Origin: a virus
IMG/VR virus record: IMGVR_UViG_3300042568_000316
Coordinates: 1 to 26,545 of that record
Length of the DNA stretch: 26,545 nt
Direction: 5' to 3' (one strand)
Positions within the stretch are counted from its first letter, which is position 1. Each line of letters starts with the position of its first letter. The position numbers and the translations under genes are program-made. Below are positions 7,913 through 13,600 of this stretch, in pieces. A model generated the notes under the pieces. The model was not told the origin of the DNA and ran no database searches. It was given only the letters and a program-made list of their open reading frames with translations.

Positions 7913-8010
7913 GAAGGGCATGGCAACTGCGGGGAGACACCGCAGTCGAGACAGGTTGCCCTGGCTCCGGGTTGATTCTAAGGGTCTGAGTATCCGACTA
8001 AGATGTAGGG
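7884..8010 (-). ncRNA. Candidate small leftward RNA ending at the intrinsic terminator
   Basis: The terminator at 7884-7912 has no gene to serve on its strand: no leftward reading frame ends just before it. The 100 bases to its right fold well. There is a 7-bp stem ACTGCGG (7926-7932) / CCGCAGT (7940-7946) nested inside GGCAAC (7922-7927) / GTTGCC (7955-7960), with an alternative outer AGGGCA/TGCCCT pairing. A short structured RNA with a terminator at its 3' end would explain this. The 5' end is a guess: a TTGACT box (8024-8029 on plus) could be its -35, but no good -10 is seen. Confidence 0.3.
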
Positions 8011-8013
8011 TAT

Positions 8014-8041
8014 TTGATGGTCTAGTCAATTGTGATATGAT
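8014..8041 (+). promoter_or_regulatory. Rightward extended -10 promoter for the ATGA-linked operon
   Basis: -35 TTGATG (8014-8019), spacer 16, -10 TATGAT (8036-8041) preceded by TGA, an extended -10 (TGn). The expected start near 8048 leaves a short leader with a GGGAG site before the ATG at 8075. It is divergent from the HTH promoter, and the -35 lies inside a partial copy of the operator palindrome. Confidence 0.65.
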
Positions 8042-8074
8042 GCAGTTGTCAGCAACCAACTGGGAGAACGCAAC

Positions 8075-8263
8075 ATGAACCACAACCACAGCAACAACAC
8101 GGGCCGAGTGCATCGAACGATGGAATCTGCCTTCGGCCCATACTCTCGCGGCGCGATCTATGAGCCGTACACCCCAATGACCAAAGCAGACCGCATCGTC
8201 GTCGGTGTCAGCATCGTCGTCATGGTCGGTCTGCTCACGGCGCTGCTGCTGGGGGCGCTATGA
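8075..8263 (+). CDS. Small membrane protein, first gene of the rightward operon
   Basis: A 62-residue protein with GGGAG about 9 nt before the ATG. The N-terminal 37 residues are polar and His/Asn-rich. Residues about 40-62 form one hydrophobic helix (RIVVGVSIVVMVGLLTALLL) running to the C-terminus, as in tail-anchored proteins, with the N-terminus probably in the cytoplasm. It is the first gene after the strong extended -10 promoter, hence probably early. Role unknown. A single-helix holin is possible, but position next to the switch rather than with lysis genes argues against it. Its TGA is inside the ATGA of the next gene. Confidence 0.65.
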   Translation: MNHNHSNNTGRVHRTMESAFGPYSRGAIYEPYTPMTKADRIVVGVSIVVMVGLLTALLLGAL

Positions 8264-8442
8264 GCCTCAAGGAGTCCGTCAAGGAGATCGTCGAGCAGAT
8301 GGCACCGCCAGCTAATGCAGTGGGGTTGCTCACTGCGGATGAAGTGCGGCGCATCATCGAGGAGGCCGCAAAGCGTGGCGCAATGGCTGGCTGGGCCTGC
8401 GCAATGCGTACCAACGAAAACCGTACAAAGGATGCGCCATGA
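8260..8442 (+). CDS. Small hypothetical phage protein
   Basis: A 60-residue protein, mostly helical and charged. It has VKEIVEQMAPPANAVGLLTADEVRRIIEEAAKRGAM followed by a Trp/Cys segment (GWACAM) and a polar tail. It is joined on both sides by ATGA overlaps (8260-8263 and 8439-8442), which support it being real although short. No family recognised. Likely an early accessory protein. Confidence 0.6.
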   Translation: MSLKESVKEIVEQMAPPANAVGLLTADEVRRIIEEAAKRGAMAGWACAMRTNENRTKDAP

Positions 8443-8639
8443 AGATTGAAAAGAATATCCCGATGCCTAAGACGTTTCCTTTCGATCAAATGGAGCCGGG
8501 CGACTCGTTTGCGATCCCTAATGAGATCGGTAGAAACCGAGTTTCTGTCGCAGCGTACAGGCACAGCAAGATCAACAAGACCAAGTTCTCCGTCAAGAGA
8601 ATGCCTGACGGCAGCTACAGATGCTGGAGGATCGAATGA
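8439..8639 (+). CDS. DUF7303-like small phage protein
   Basis: A 66-residue protein. The pattern MKIEKNIPMP ... FPFDQMEPGDSFAIP ... FSVKRMPDGSYRCWRIE matches a widely distributed small phage family I know as DUF7303-like: N-terminal K-I-P, P-F-x-x-M-x-x-G-D-S-F, C-terminal R-x-W-R. Function is unknown; it is normally found among early small genes. It has ATGA overlaps with both neighbours. Confidence 0.65.
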   Translation: MKIEKNIPMPKTFPFDQMEPGDSFAIPNEIGRNRVSVAAYRHSKINKTKFSVKRMPDGSYRCWRIE

Positions 8640-8791
8640 CTGGATACGTTTTTTATGAGCCGCCGAAATACGTTGGTGCGTATCGAATTGGTGGCCCCAC
8701 GGGTTTGGCAATCAGCTTATCAAAAAAGCCAAACTGGTTCCACCGCCACATGATGCGGCTGTGCCTTGGCTGGGAATGGGTGGACGCATGA
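8636..8791 (+). CDS. Short phage protein, 51 aa
   Basis: A 51-residue frame, easy to miss because of its size. ATG 8636-8638 shares ATGA with the previous stop, and its own TGA (8789-8791) shares ATGA with the next start, so it exactly fills the gap in a chain of coupled genes. It starts MTGYVFYEPPKYVGAYR and ends [18 protein letters not shown]. The aromatic and histidine-rich end (F-H-R-x-M ... L-G-W-x-W) is a pattern seen in other small phage proteins of unknown role. Coding is supported by gene order; function is unknown. Confidence 0.6.
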   Translation: MTGYVFYEPPKYVGAYRIGGPTGLAISLSKKPNWFHRHMMRLCLGWEWVDA

Positions 8792-9132
8792 ACAAAGAAG
8801 ACATCATCCGCATGGCGCGGGAGGCTGGGTTCATGTTCTGCGAGGAGTCATACAAGCACCAAACGAACTGTTTGTTTTATGGCGGCTATGCGGTTGATGA
8901 ACAGCTTGAACGCTTTGCCGCATTTGTCGAAGACGCGCAAGCAAGACGAATGCACGAAGAAGGCATGGTGACTGTCGGCCACATGCGCGAGCAGATCGCA
9001 GCCGAGCGCGAGGCGTGTGCGAAGGTGTGTGATCGCATGGTGATGTATGGCCCAGTGGCTGAGGTTCAGCAGCGGTACAACAAAGCATATGCCGATTGTA
9101 GAGATGCCATCCGAGCAAGGGGTCAGTCATGA
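8788..9132 (+). CDS. Small hypothetical phage protein
   Basis: A 114-residue protein. I chose ATG 8788 ([15 protein letters not shown]) because it forms ATGA with the preceding stop; an upstream in-frame ATG at 8761 would lie inside the previous gene. The N-terminal [14 protein letters not shown] and [12 protein letters not shown], plus a second part with [13 protein letters not shown] ... CRDAIRARG, are recurrent in small early proteins of proteobacterial phages. The second part shares its spacing (E/A-x-x-A-C-A ... A-I-R) with the next gene product, suggesting the two are distantly related. Function unknown. Confidence 0.65.
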   Translation: MNKEDIIRMAREAGFMFCEESYKHQTNCLFYGGYAVDEQLERFAAFVEDAQARRMHEEGMVTVGHMREQIAAEREACAKVCDRMVMYGPVAEVQQRYNKAYADCRDAIRARGQS

Positions 9133-9419
9133 CCAATGAGCAAATCGCCAGCCTCTGGCGTGAGCATCAGGAGGTGCATTCATTTGCTAGGACGATTGAG
9201 TTCATCGCGGCGCAGGAGGCGCGTGATGCGTGCGCGGCACTCTTAGAAGAAAACGCTATGCACGCGACAAACCCTCTGTTCCGCAACCTGCTGCAAGCAA
9301 ACGCCCAGGCTATCAGAGACATCGGTAAGGACAAGATGCCCTTGTTCGATGATTGGGGGTGCCCACCTTGCAATAACAAATGCAACCAGGGCCGCGAGTG
9401 TCCTGCGAGGAGCAAATGA
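9129..9419 (+). CDS. Small phage protein with a cysteine-rich tail
   Basis: A 96-residue protein in ATGA overlap with both neighbours. The helical body contains [16 protein letters not shown] and [10 protein letters not shown], similar in layout to the preceding protein. The C-terminus carries [19 protein letters not shown], a C-x2-C-x3-C-x5-C array that could bind zinc. Similar C-N-x-G-R-x-C tails occur on many small proteins of betaproteobacterial phages. No enzymatic motif. A regulatory or protein-binding role is possible but not shown. Confidence 0.6.
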   Translation: MTNEQIASLWREHQEVHSFARTIEFIAAQEARDACAALLEENAMHATNPLFRNLLQANAQAIRDIGKDKMPLFDDWGCPPCNNKCNQGRECPARSK

Positions 9420-9697
9420 CAGACACAAAAAGCAGCCGGCGCATTGCCCAGGTTAGGGCGCTTCTACACGCAAACCCCGACGGACTCACAGTAGCCGAGA
9501 TCCTTCAGAGGATACCGTCAATGTATCAAGCGCATCTGGCTCGCATTCTGCGGGCAATGCCTGACTCTTACATCGACAGGTGGGTGCGAGGGAAAACACC
9601 GGGAGCGCATCGAGCAGTGTGGTGCGTGATAGTGCCGCCAGAAGATTGCCCCAGGCCATATCGGTCAGACGAGTCAATAAGGAGAAAGCGCAAATGA
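9416..9697 (+). CDS. Putative winged-helix-like small protein
   Basis: A 93-residue basic protein. ATG 9416 forms ATGA with the previous stop and is preferred over the in-frame ATG at 9380. Residues about 10-55 ([40 protein letters not shown]) look like a helix-turn-helix or winged-helix layout, followed by a beta-like [10 protein letters not shown] segment and a Lys/Arg tail (SIRRKRK). I infer nucleic-acid binding. It could regulate the operon or act on DNA with the downstream enzyme genes. It overlaps the next gene by ATGA. Confidence 0.5.
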   Translation: MTDTKSSRRIAQVRALLHANPDGLTVAEILQRIPSMYQAHLARILRAMPDSYIDRWVRGKTPGAHRAVWCVIVPPEDCPRPYRSDESIRRKRK

Positions 9698-10566
9698 TTG
9701 ATCCATTCAAAATTGATGGGCCTACATGCATCAGCTTCAGCGGAGGACGCACAAGCGCCTACATGCTGTGGCGGGTGCTGCAATCTAACGGCGGCCTTCC
9801 TTCAGATGCTGTCGTTTGTTTCGCCAACACCGGCAAAGAGGACGAGGCAACGCTGCGATTCATCCGAGACTGTGGCGAACATTGGGGTGTGCATATCAAC
9901 TGGCTGGAGTTTCAGCAGGAAGACCCGCAGTTTAAGGTTGTCAACTTCTATTCTGCAAGCCGCGACGGGGAGCCATTTGAGGCCATCATTCGTAAGCGCC
10001 AATACCTGCCCAATCCCGTGACAAGGTTTTGCACCAGCGAACTAAAGATTCGCACGATGCACAAGTGGCTTCGGGCCAATTGGCAAAAGCTCGGATGGGA
10101 TGCCCATGACCTTGAGTGGGATCAGATGATCGGGATCAGAGCGGACGAGCAACGAAGAGTTTCAAAGATTCGTAAACGCGGGCATAGCACGGAGACTACA
10201 AAGGAAACTATGAGAATGCCTCTCGCTGATGCGAATATCTCGCTCATCGAAATCGATGCGTTTTGGGCAAAGCAGCCGTTTAAGTTGGAGCTACCAACCT
10301 ACAACGGAAGAACGCTTGCAGGGAATTGCGACCTGTGTTTTTTAAAACCAGCGAATCAAGTGTTTACCCTCATAAAAGAAAAGCCAGAAAGAGCCGTTTG
10401 GTGGGCGAAGATGGAGGCGCTGGCGCTGGCGCTGGCGTCTAAGCCTGACGGCGCTGTCTTTAGAAAAGACAGGCCGAATTACGCTGCGATGACGCGCTTT
10501 GCGCAAGATCAACGCGACATGTTTGACAAAAACGAAGAAGGCATCGCCTGCTTCTGTGGAGATTAA
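9694..10566 (+). CDS. PAPS-reductase-like ATP pyrophosphatase with candidate Fe-S cysteines
   Basis: A 290-residue protein; ATG 9694 forms ATGA with the previous stop and has GGAG nearby. The PP-loop S16-G-G-R-T-S21 (CISFSGGRTSAYML) is the nucleotide-binding signature of the PAPS reductase/N-type ATP pyrophosphatase family. Next come VVCFANTGKEDEATL and R-F-C113-TSELKIR. Cysteines at 113, 212 and 215 (GNCDLC) and 286/288 (CFCGD end) could hold a 4Fe-4S cluster. Known relatives include CysH (sulfate assimilation), DndC/IscS-linked phosphorothioation enzymes and phage homologues of unknown role. It lacks an obvious canonical CysH C-terminal ECGLH signature, so sulfate reduction is not assured. 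It ends the ATGA-coupled operon and precedes DNA metabolism genes, so nucleic-acid modification is also possible. Confidence 0.78.
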   Translation: MIDPFKIDGPTCISFSGGRTSAYMLWRVLQSNGGLPSDAVVCFANTGKEDEATLRFIRDCGEHWGVHINWLEFQQEDPQFKVVNFYSASRDGEPFEAIIRKRQYLPNPVTRFCTSELKIRTMHKWLRANWQKLGWDAHDLEWDQMIGIRADEQRRVSKIRKRGHSTETTKETMRMPLADANISLIEIDAFWAKQPFKLELPTYNGRTLAGNCDLCFLKPANQVFTLIKEKPERAVWWAKMEALALALASKPDGAVFRKDRPNYAAMTRFAQDQRDMFDKNEEGIACFCGD

Positions 10567-10568
10567 AA

Positions 10569-10793
10569 ATGAACGACGAAGAAAGACAGACCCTCAGAAA
10601 TCACATCATCTTCCTGGGCACGAAGCTAGAGCAAGAAAGGAAAAGCAGCATGGCTAAGAGCGAACTGCTGCGCCGCCTGCTGGACCGCGAAGACCTTGGA
10701 TGGGCAGTCACTGACGAAGTGAGAAGCCTCGCGTACCAGTGCCTAACAGATGAGTATCTGCAATCGCGTGAGAAGGAAAACCGTCATGATTGA
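10569..10793 (+). CDS. Small hypothetical charged protein
   Basis: A 74-residue, charged, helical protein (ERQTLRNHIIFLGTKLEQER ... LLRRLLDREDLGWAV). It starts three bases after the previous stop without a clear ribosome-binding site, so it may depend on coupling. Its end overlaps the next gene by eight bases (10786-10793). No family recognised. Possible coiled-coil adaptor within the DNA metabolism block. Confidence 0.5.
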   Translation: MNDEERQTLRNHIIFLGTKLEQERKSSMAKSELLRRLLDREDLGWAVTDEVRSLAYQCLTDEYLQSREKENRHD

Positions 10794-11895
10794 GCTACGC
10801 CCATCGGCAGCAGATCGCTGGATTGCCTGTCCTGCCAGTGCAAGGCTATCGAAGGACATCCCGCCAACGCCTAGCGGGGACGCGGCGCAAGCTGGCACAG
10901 CCATTCACGCGCTGGCTGAGGACTGCTACCAGTTCGACGATGACCCGATGAATCACCTCGGCGCAACCGTCGAAGGCGTGAAGCTCGCAAAGTGGCACTG
11001 CGATATGGCAGAGGATCACCTGCAATGCATCAAGGACATTGAGGATTTCGTCGGCAGGTACAACGTCAGGATCGAGTCCAAAGTCTCCTACCTTGAGAGC
11101 GATGAAATTAGGCTGCGAGGAACGGCTGACGTTATCGGCGTGTCAAAGGACAAAAAGGTTCTCATCGTTGCCGACTTGAAGACAGGCGCTAACTACGTCG
11201 ATGAGGACAGCAATCAACTGAAGGTCTACGCGCTGGCCGCGATCAAGTCGATGAAGCTTGATGAGATCGATAAGATCGAGCTACAGATCAACCAGCCTCG
11301 CGCTGGTGGTGTGCGCATTCACGTTATGGACATCACTGATCTGAGGAAGTGGGAGCATGAGCAACTCATCCCCGCGATCTACGAAGTGATGGACACGCAG
11401 GCAAAACCTAAGCCATCAGAGAAGGCTTGCCAGTACTGCCCCGCAAAGCTGACATGCCCTGCGCAGCAGGAGTCATTCGATGTCATCGAGGCGCAGCCCA
11501 ACATCAGCGCGATGACGAAGGATGAGATCAATCAGGTCATGGTCACGCTTTCCGATGAGCAGGTCAGCAGCCTCCTAGATCGCGCACCTATCGCAGAGTC
11601 ATTCATCGACGCGCTGCGCAAGCACGCCCTAGAGCGCATGAAGGCCGGGGGCACGCTGCCGGGTTGGCAGCTCGCGCCCAAGCGGGCAGCGCGCAAGTGG
11701 GGCGATGAGCAGAAGGCAAAGCAAGCCCTGATCGATGCAGGAATCAACGCAGATCAACTCTATTCAACAGAGTTCATCTCACCCGCAGCAGCCGAAAAGC
11801 TGCTGCCGAAAGAGCAAAAGGCAATTCTTGAAGAGCTAACCGTTAAGGAAAGCTCGGGAATCACTATTGCAAGGGACGCAAGCCTGCGTCAATAA
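10786..11895 (+). CDS. DUF2800 / Cas4-RecB-like PD-(D/E)XK nuclease
   Basis: A 369-residue protein. ATG 10786 lies in the end of the previous gene; it is preferred over an in-frame ATG at 10750 because the domain begins with LRPSAADRWIACPAS, the usual start of DUF2800. Nuclease motifs: GTADVI (about 108-113) and D130-L-K132 in VADLKTG, giving the D...(D/E)XK metal site. Cysteines C15, C215, C218 and C224 (CQYCPAKLTC) match the Fe-S cysteine layout of Cas4/AddB-like nucleases. C-terminal half helical, with WQLAPKRAARKWGD. In phages DUF2800 genes sit next to SSB and replication genes, as here, and probably process DNA ends during recombination-dependent replication. Confidence 0.85.
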   Translation: MIELRPSAADRWIACPASARLSKDIPPTPSGDAAQAGTAIHALAEDCYQFDDDPMNHLGATVEGVKLAKWHCDMAEDHLQCIKDIEDFVGRYNVRIESKVSYLESDEIRLRGTADVIGVSKDKKVLIVADLKTGANYVDEDSNQLKVYALAAIKSMKLDEIDKIELQINQPRAGGVRIHVMDITDLRKWEHEQLIPAIYEVMDTQAKPKPSEKACQYCPAKLTCPAQQESFDVIEAQPNISAMTKDEINQVMVTLSDEQVSSLLDRAPIAESFIDALRKHALERMKAGGTLPGWQLAPKRAARKWGDEQKAKQALIDAGINADQLYSTEFISPAAAEKLLPKEQKAILEELTVKESSGITIARDASLRQ

Positions 11896-11940
11896 TGCCC
11901 GCTCTGGGCGAAACCTCAACCTTTGAAAGCGAAACGCAAA

Positions 11941-12531
11941 ATGCTTAATCTATCTTCTGGCGGTGGCAATGGGAACTTCATCCGGTTCTCGCCTCAAGCG
12001 AATGCCTGGACGAACTCCCAAGGAGAGGAAATCCAACTCAAGAAGGTCATCTTCGATGTTGACAATGTGCAAACCGGGTGGCTCCTGCTCGGTGTAGGTG
12101 TACGCGATTGGCAACCCGATGCAGCCGTAGGCCGCAAAGGTGCGCAGCCGACACCGGAACATAAACGCGGCTTTAACGTCACGTTTTACAACAAGCAACT
12201 CGGCACCTGCGAGTGGTCATCGAACGGCGTAGGCCCGAACATGGGCCTTGAGCAGCTTTACGTTAAGTGCATGGAGGAGCGCAAGGCGCTGCCGCTTAAC
12301 GAGTCTCTGGTGCCTGTCTGCGAGTACAAGGGAAGCAAGCTGGAGAAGATCGGCAAGGGCACCACGCGAATACCGCAGTTTGATGTCGTCGATTGGATCG
12401 CCCGGCCTGCGGGTATGGATGCCGGCAGTGTCGAGGAAGTCGCAGCACCAGCACCAGCACCAGCACCAGCGCCTGTGGCGAAGACGGCGGCGCAGCGGGC
12501 TGTCGAGGAAAACGATGACGAGATGTTCTGA
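11941..12531 (+). CDS. Single-stranded DNA-binding protein-like
   Basis: A 196-residue protein from ATG 11941; an in-frame TTG at 11923 would add six lysine/arginine-rich residues. Neither has a strong ribosome site. The N-terminal part looks like an OB-fold: SSGGGNGNFIRFSPQANAW, then DNVQTGWLLLGVGVRDW and RGFNVTFYN. It is followed by an Ala-Pro linker (APAPAPAPAPV), Glu-Asn and an acidic tip NDDEMF, the layout of SSB proteins whose acidic end recruits partners. It lies directly after the DUF2800 nuclease, a common pair in phages. A terminator follows. I am fairly sure of the SSB-like role and less sure of the exact fold. Confidence 0.7.
   Translation: MLNLSSGGGNGNFIRFSPQANAWTNSQGEEIQLKKVIFDVDNVQTGWLLLGVGVRDWQPDAAVGRKGAQPTPEHKRGFNVTFYNKQLGTCEWSSNGVGPNMGLEQLYVKCMEERKALPLNESLVPVCEYKGSKLEKIGKGTTRIPQFDVVDWIARPAGMDAGSVEEVAAPAPAPAPAPVAKTAAQRAVEENDDEMF
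12445..12468 (+). repeat. Hexanucleotide repeat GCACCA x4 in the SSB linker
   Basis: Four exact GCACCA units, each encoding Ala-Pro, in the disordered linker before the acidic tail. Slippage by whole units would lengthen or shorten the linker without changing frame. Confidence 0.8.
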
Positions 12532-12549
12532 CGTTAAGTCTTGAGGAGG

Positions 12550-12576
12550 CCGGGGCCAGTTGGTCCCGGTTTTTTT
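12550..12576 (+). terminator. Rho-independent terminator after the SSB-like gene
   Basis: 8-bp stem CCGGGGCC (12550-12557) / GGTCCCGG (12562-12569) with one G-U pair, a 4-nt loop AGTT, then seven T (12570-12576). It closes the nuclease-SSB block. The methyltransferase ATG lies 19 bp after it, so that gene needs read-through or its own promoter. Confidence 0.8.
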
Positions 12577-12594
12577 GACTCTGAAAAAACTCAG

Positions 12595-13596
12595 ATGAAC
12601 AAAATCGAATTTGGTGACTGCCGCGACACGATGCGGCGCTGGGCGGCTGATGGCGTGAAGGTGCAGATGTGCGTCACCAGCCCGCCTTACTTCGGCCTGC
12701 GGGACTACGGCCACGAAGGTCAGATCGGCCTTGAGCAGACGCCAGAGGGGTACATCGCCGCGATGGTCGAGGTCTTTCGCTGCGTCAAGGATGTCCTGGC
12801 CGACGATGGGACGCTGTGGCTGAACATCGGGGATAGTTATTTCAGCCAGACCAAGGGCGACAACAGAACGAGAGAGCAAAAGCTGGCAAGTTCGGCTTTA
12901 AACCTAGCCAAAGACTTGAGTTCGGCACAGTCGCAGCACGATATTGTTGGTGTTAGAAAAATTAGCGCGGGGGATACCGGCTGCAAGCCCAAAGACCTGA
13001 TCGGCATCCCTTGGATGCTGGCTTTCGCTCTCCGTGCCGATGGCTGGTACTTGCGCCAGGACATCATCTGGCACAAGCCCAATCCCATGCCTGAAAGCGT
13101 GCGCGACCGCTGCACTAAGGCGCATGAGTACATCTTCCTGCTGTCAAAGTCGGAGCGGTACTTCTACGATGCAGAGGCCGCGATGGAGCCTGTCGCGGCA
13201 AGCTCAGTGGAGCGCCTGAGCCAGCCGACTTTGCACCAGCAGGAAGGCAGCGACCGTGTCCCCGGTAAGACCAACGGCAACATGAAGGCCGTGGGTCGCA
13301 CTGATAAGCGCAACCGCCGCAGCGTCTGGACGGTCGCCACCCGCCCGTACAAGGGCGCTCACTTCGCGACCTTCCCGCCCGCGCTGATTGAGCCGTGCAT
13401 ACTGGCCGGGAGCCGACCTGGCGACATCGTGCTCGACCCGTTCATGGGAAGCGGCACCACGGCAGCGGTGGCCCTCCAGCACGAACGCCAGTACCTGGGC
13501 TGCGAACTGAACCCGGACTACGGATTGCTCCAGCAGGAGCGCATCAATCAAGTCATTAAGGCTGAATCGAATCAGCTTCTTCTGGCTTTGGAGTAA
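12595..13596 (+). CDS. DNA methyltransferase (N4-cytosine/N6-adenine, beta-class)
   Basis: A 333-residue protein. Motif IV TSPPY (residues 28-32) comes before motif I DPFMGSGTT (281-289), the beta-class order of pfam01555 enzymes; the following ALQHERQYLGCELN is the AdoMet-pocket strand. TSPPY occurs in N4-cytosine enzymes and some N6-adenine ones, so the modified base cannot be fixed from sequence. ATG 12595 starts MNKIEFGDCRD, the normal beginning; an in-frame TTG at 12541 would add residues encoded through the terminator hairpin. No ribosome-binding site is visible. No restriction enzyme gene neighbours it, so it is an orphan, most likely protecting phage DNA from host restriction or marking it for replication or packaging. 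Confidence 0.88.
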   Translation: MNKIEFGDCRDTMRRWAADGVKVQMCVTSPPYFGLRDYGHEGQIGLEQTPEGYIAAMVEVFRCVKDVLADDGTLWLNIGDSYFSQTKGDNRTREQKLASSALNLAKDLSSAQSQHDIVGVRKISAGDTGCKPKDLIGIPWMLAFALRADGWYLRQDIIWHKPNPMPESVRDRCTKAHEYIFLLSKSERYFYDAEAAMEPVAASSVERLSQPTLHQQEGSDRVPGKTNGNMKAVGRTDKRNRRSVWTVATRPYKGAHFATFPPALIEPCILAGSRPGDIVLDPFMGSGTTAAVALQHERQYLGCELNPDYGLLQQERINQVIKAESNQLLLALE

Positions 13597-13600
13597 CTAA

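Noticed and set aside
7830-8078. An 82-aa plus-strand frame across the switch region
   Set aside because: It crosses both promoters, the palindrome and the hairpins, and its composition is not protein-like. The region is better explained as regulatory.
12217-12879. A 220-aa minus-strand frame across the SSB end, terminator and methyltransferase start
   Set aside because: It runs through a clear terminator and two real genes and has low-complexity Trp/Cys runs from the repeat. It is a shadow frame.
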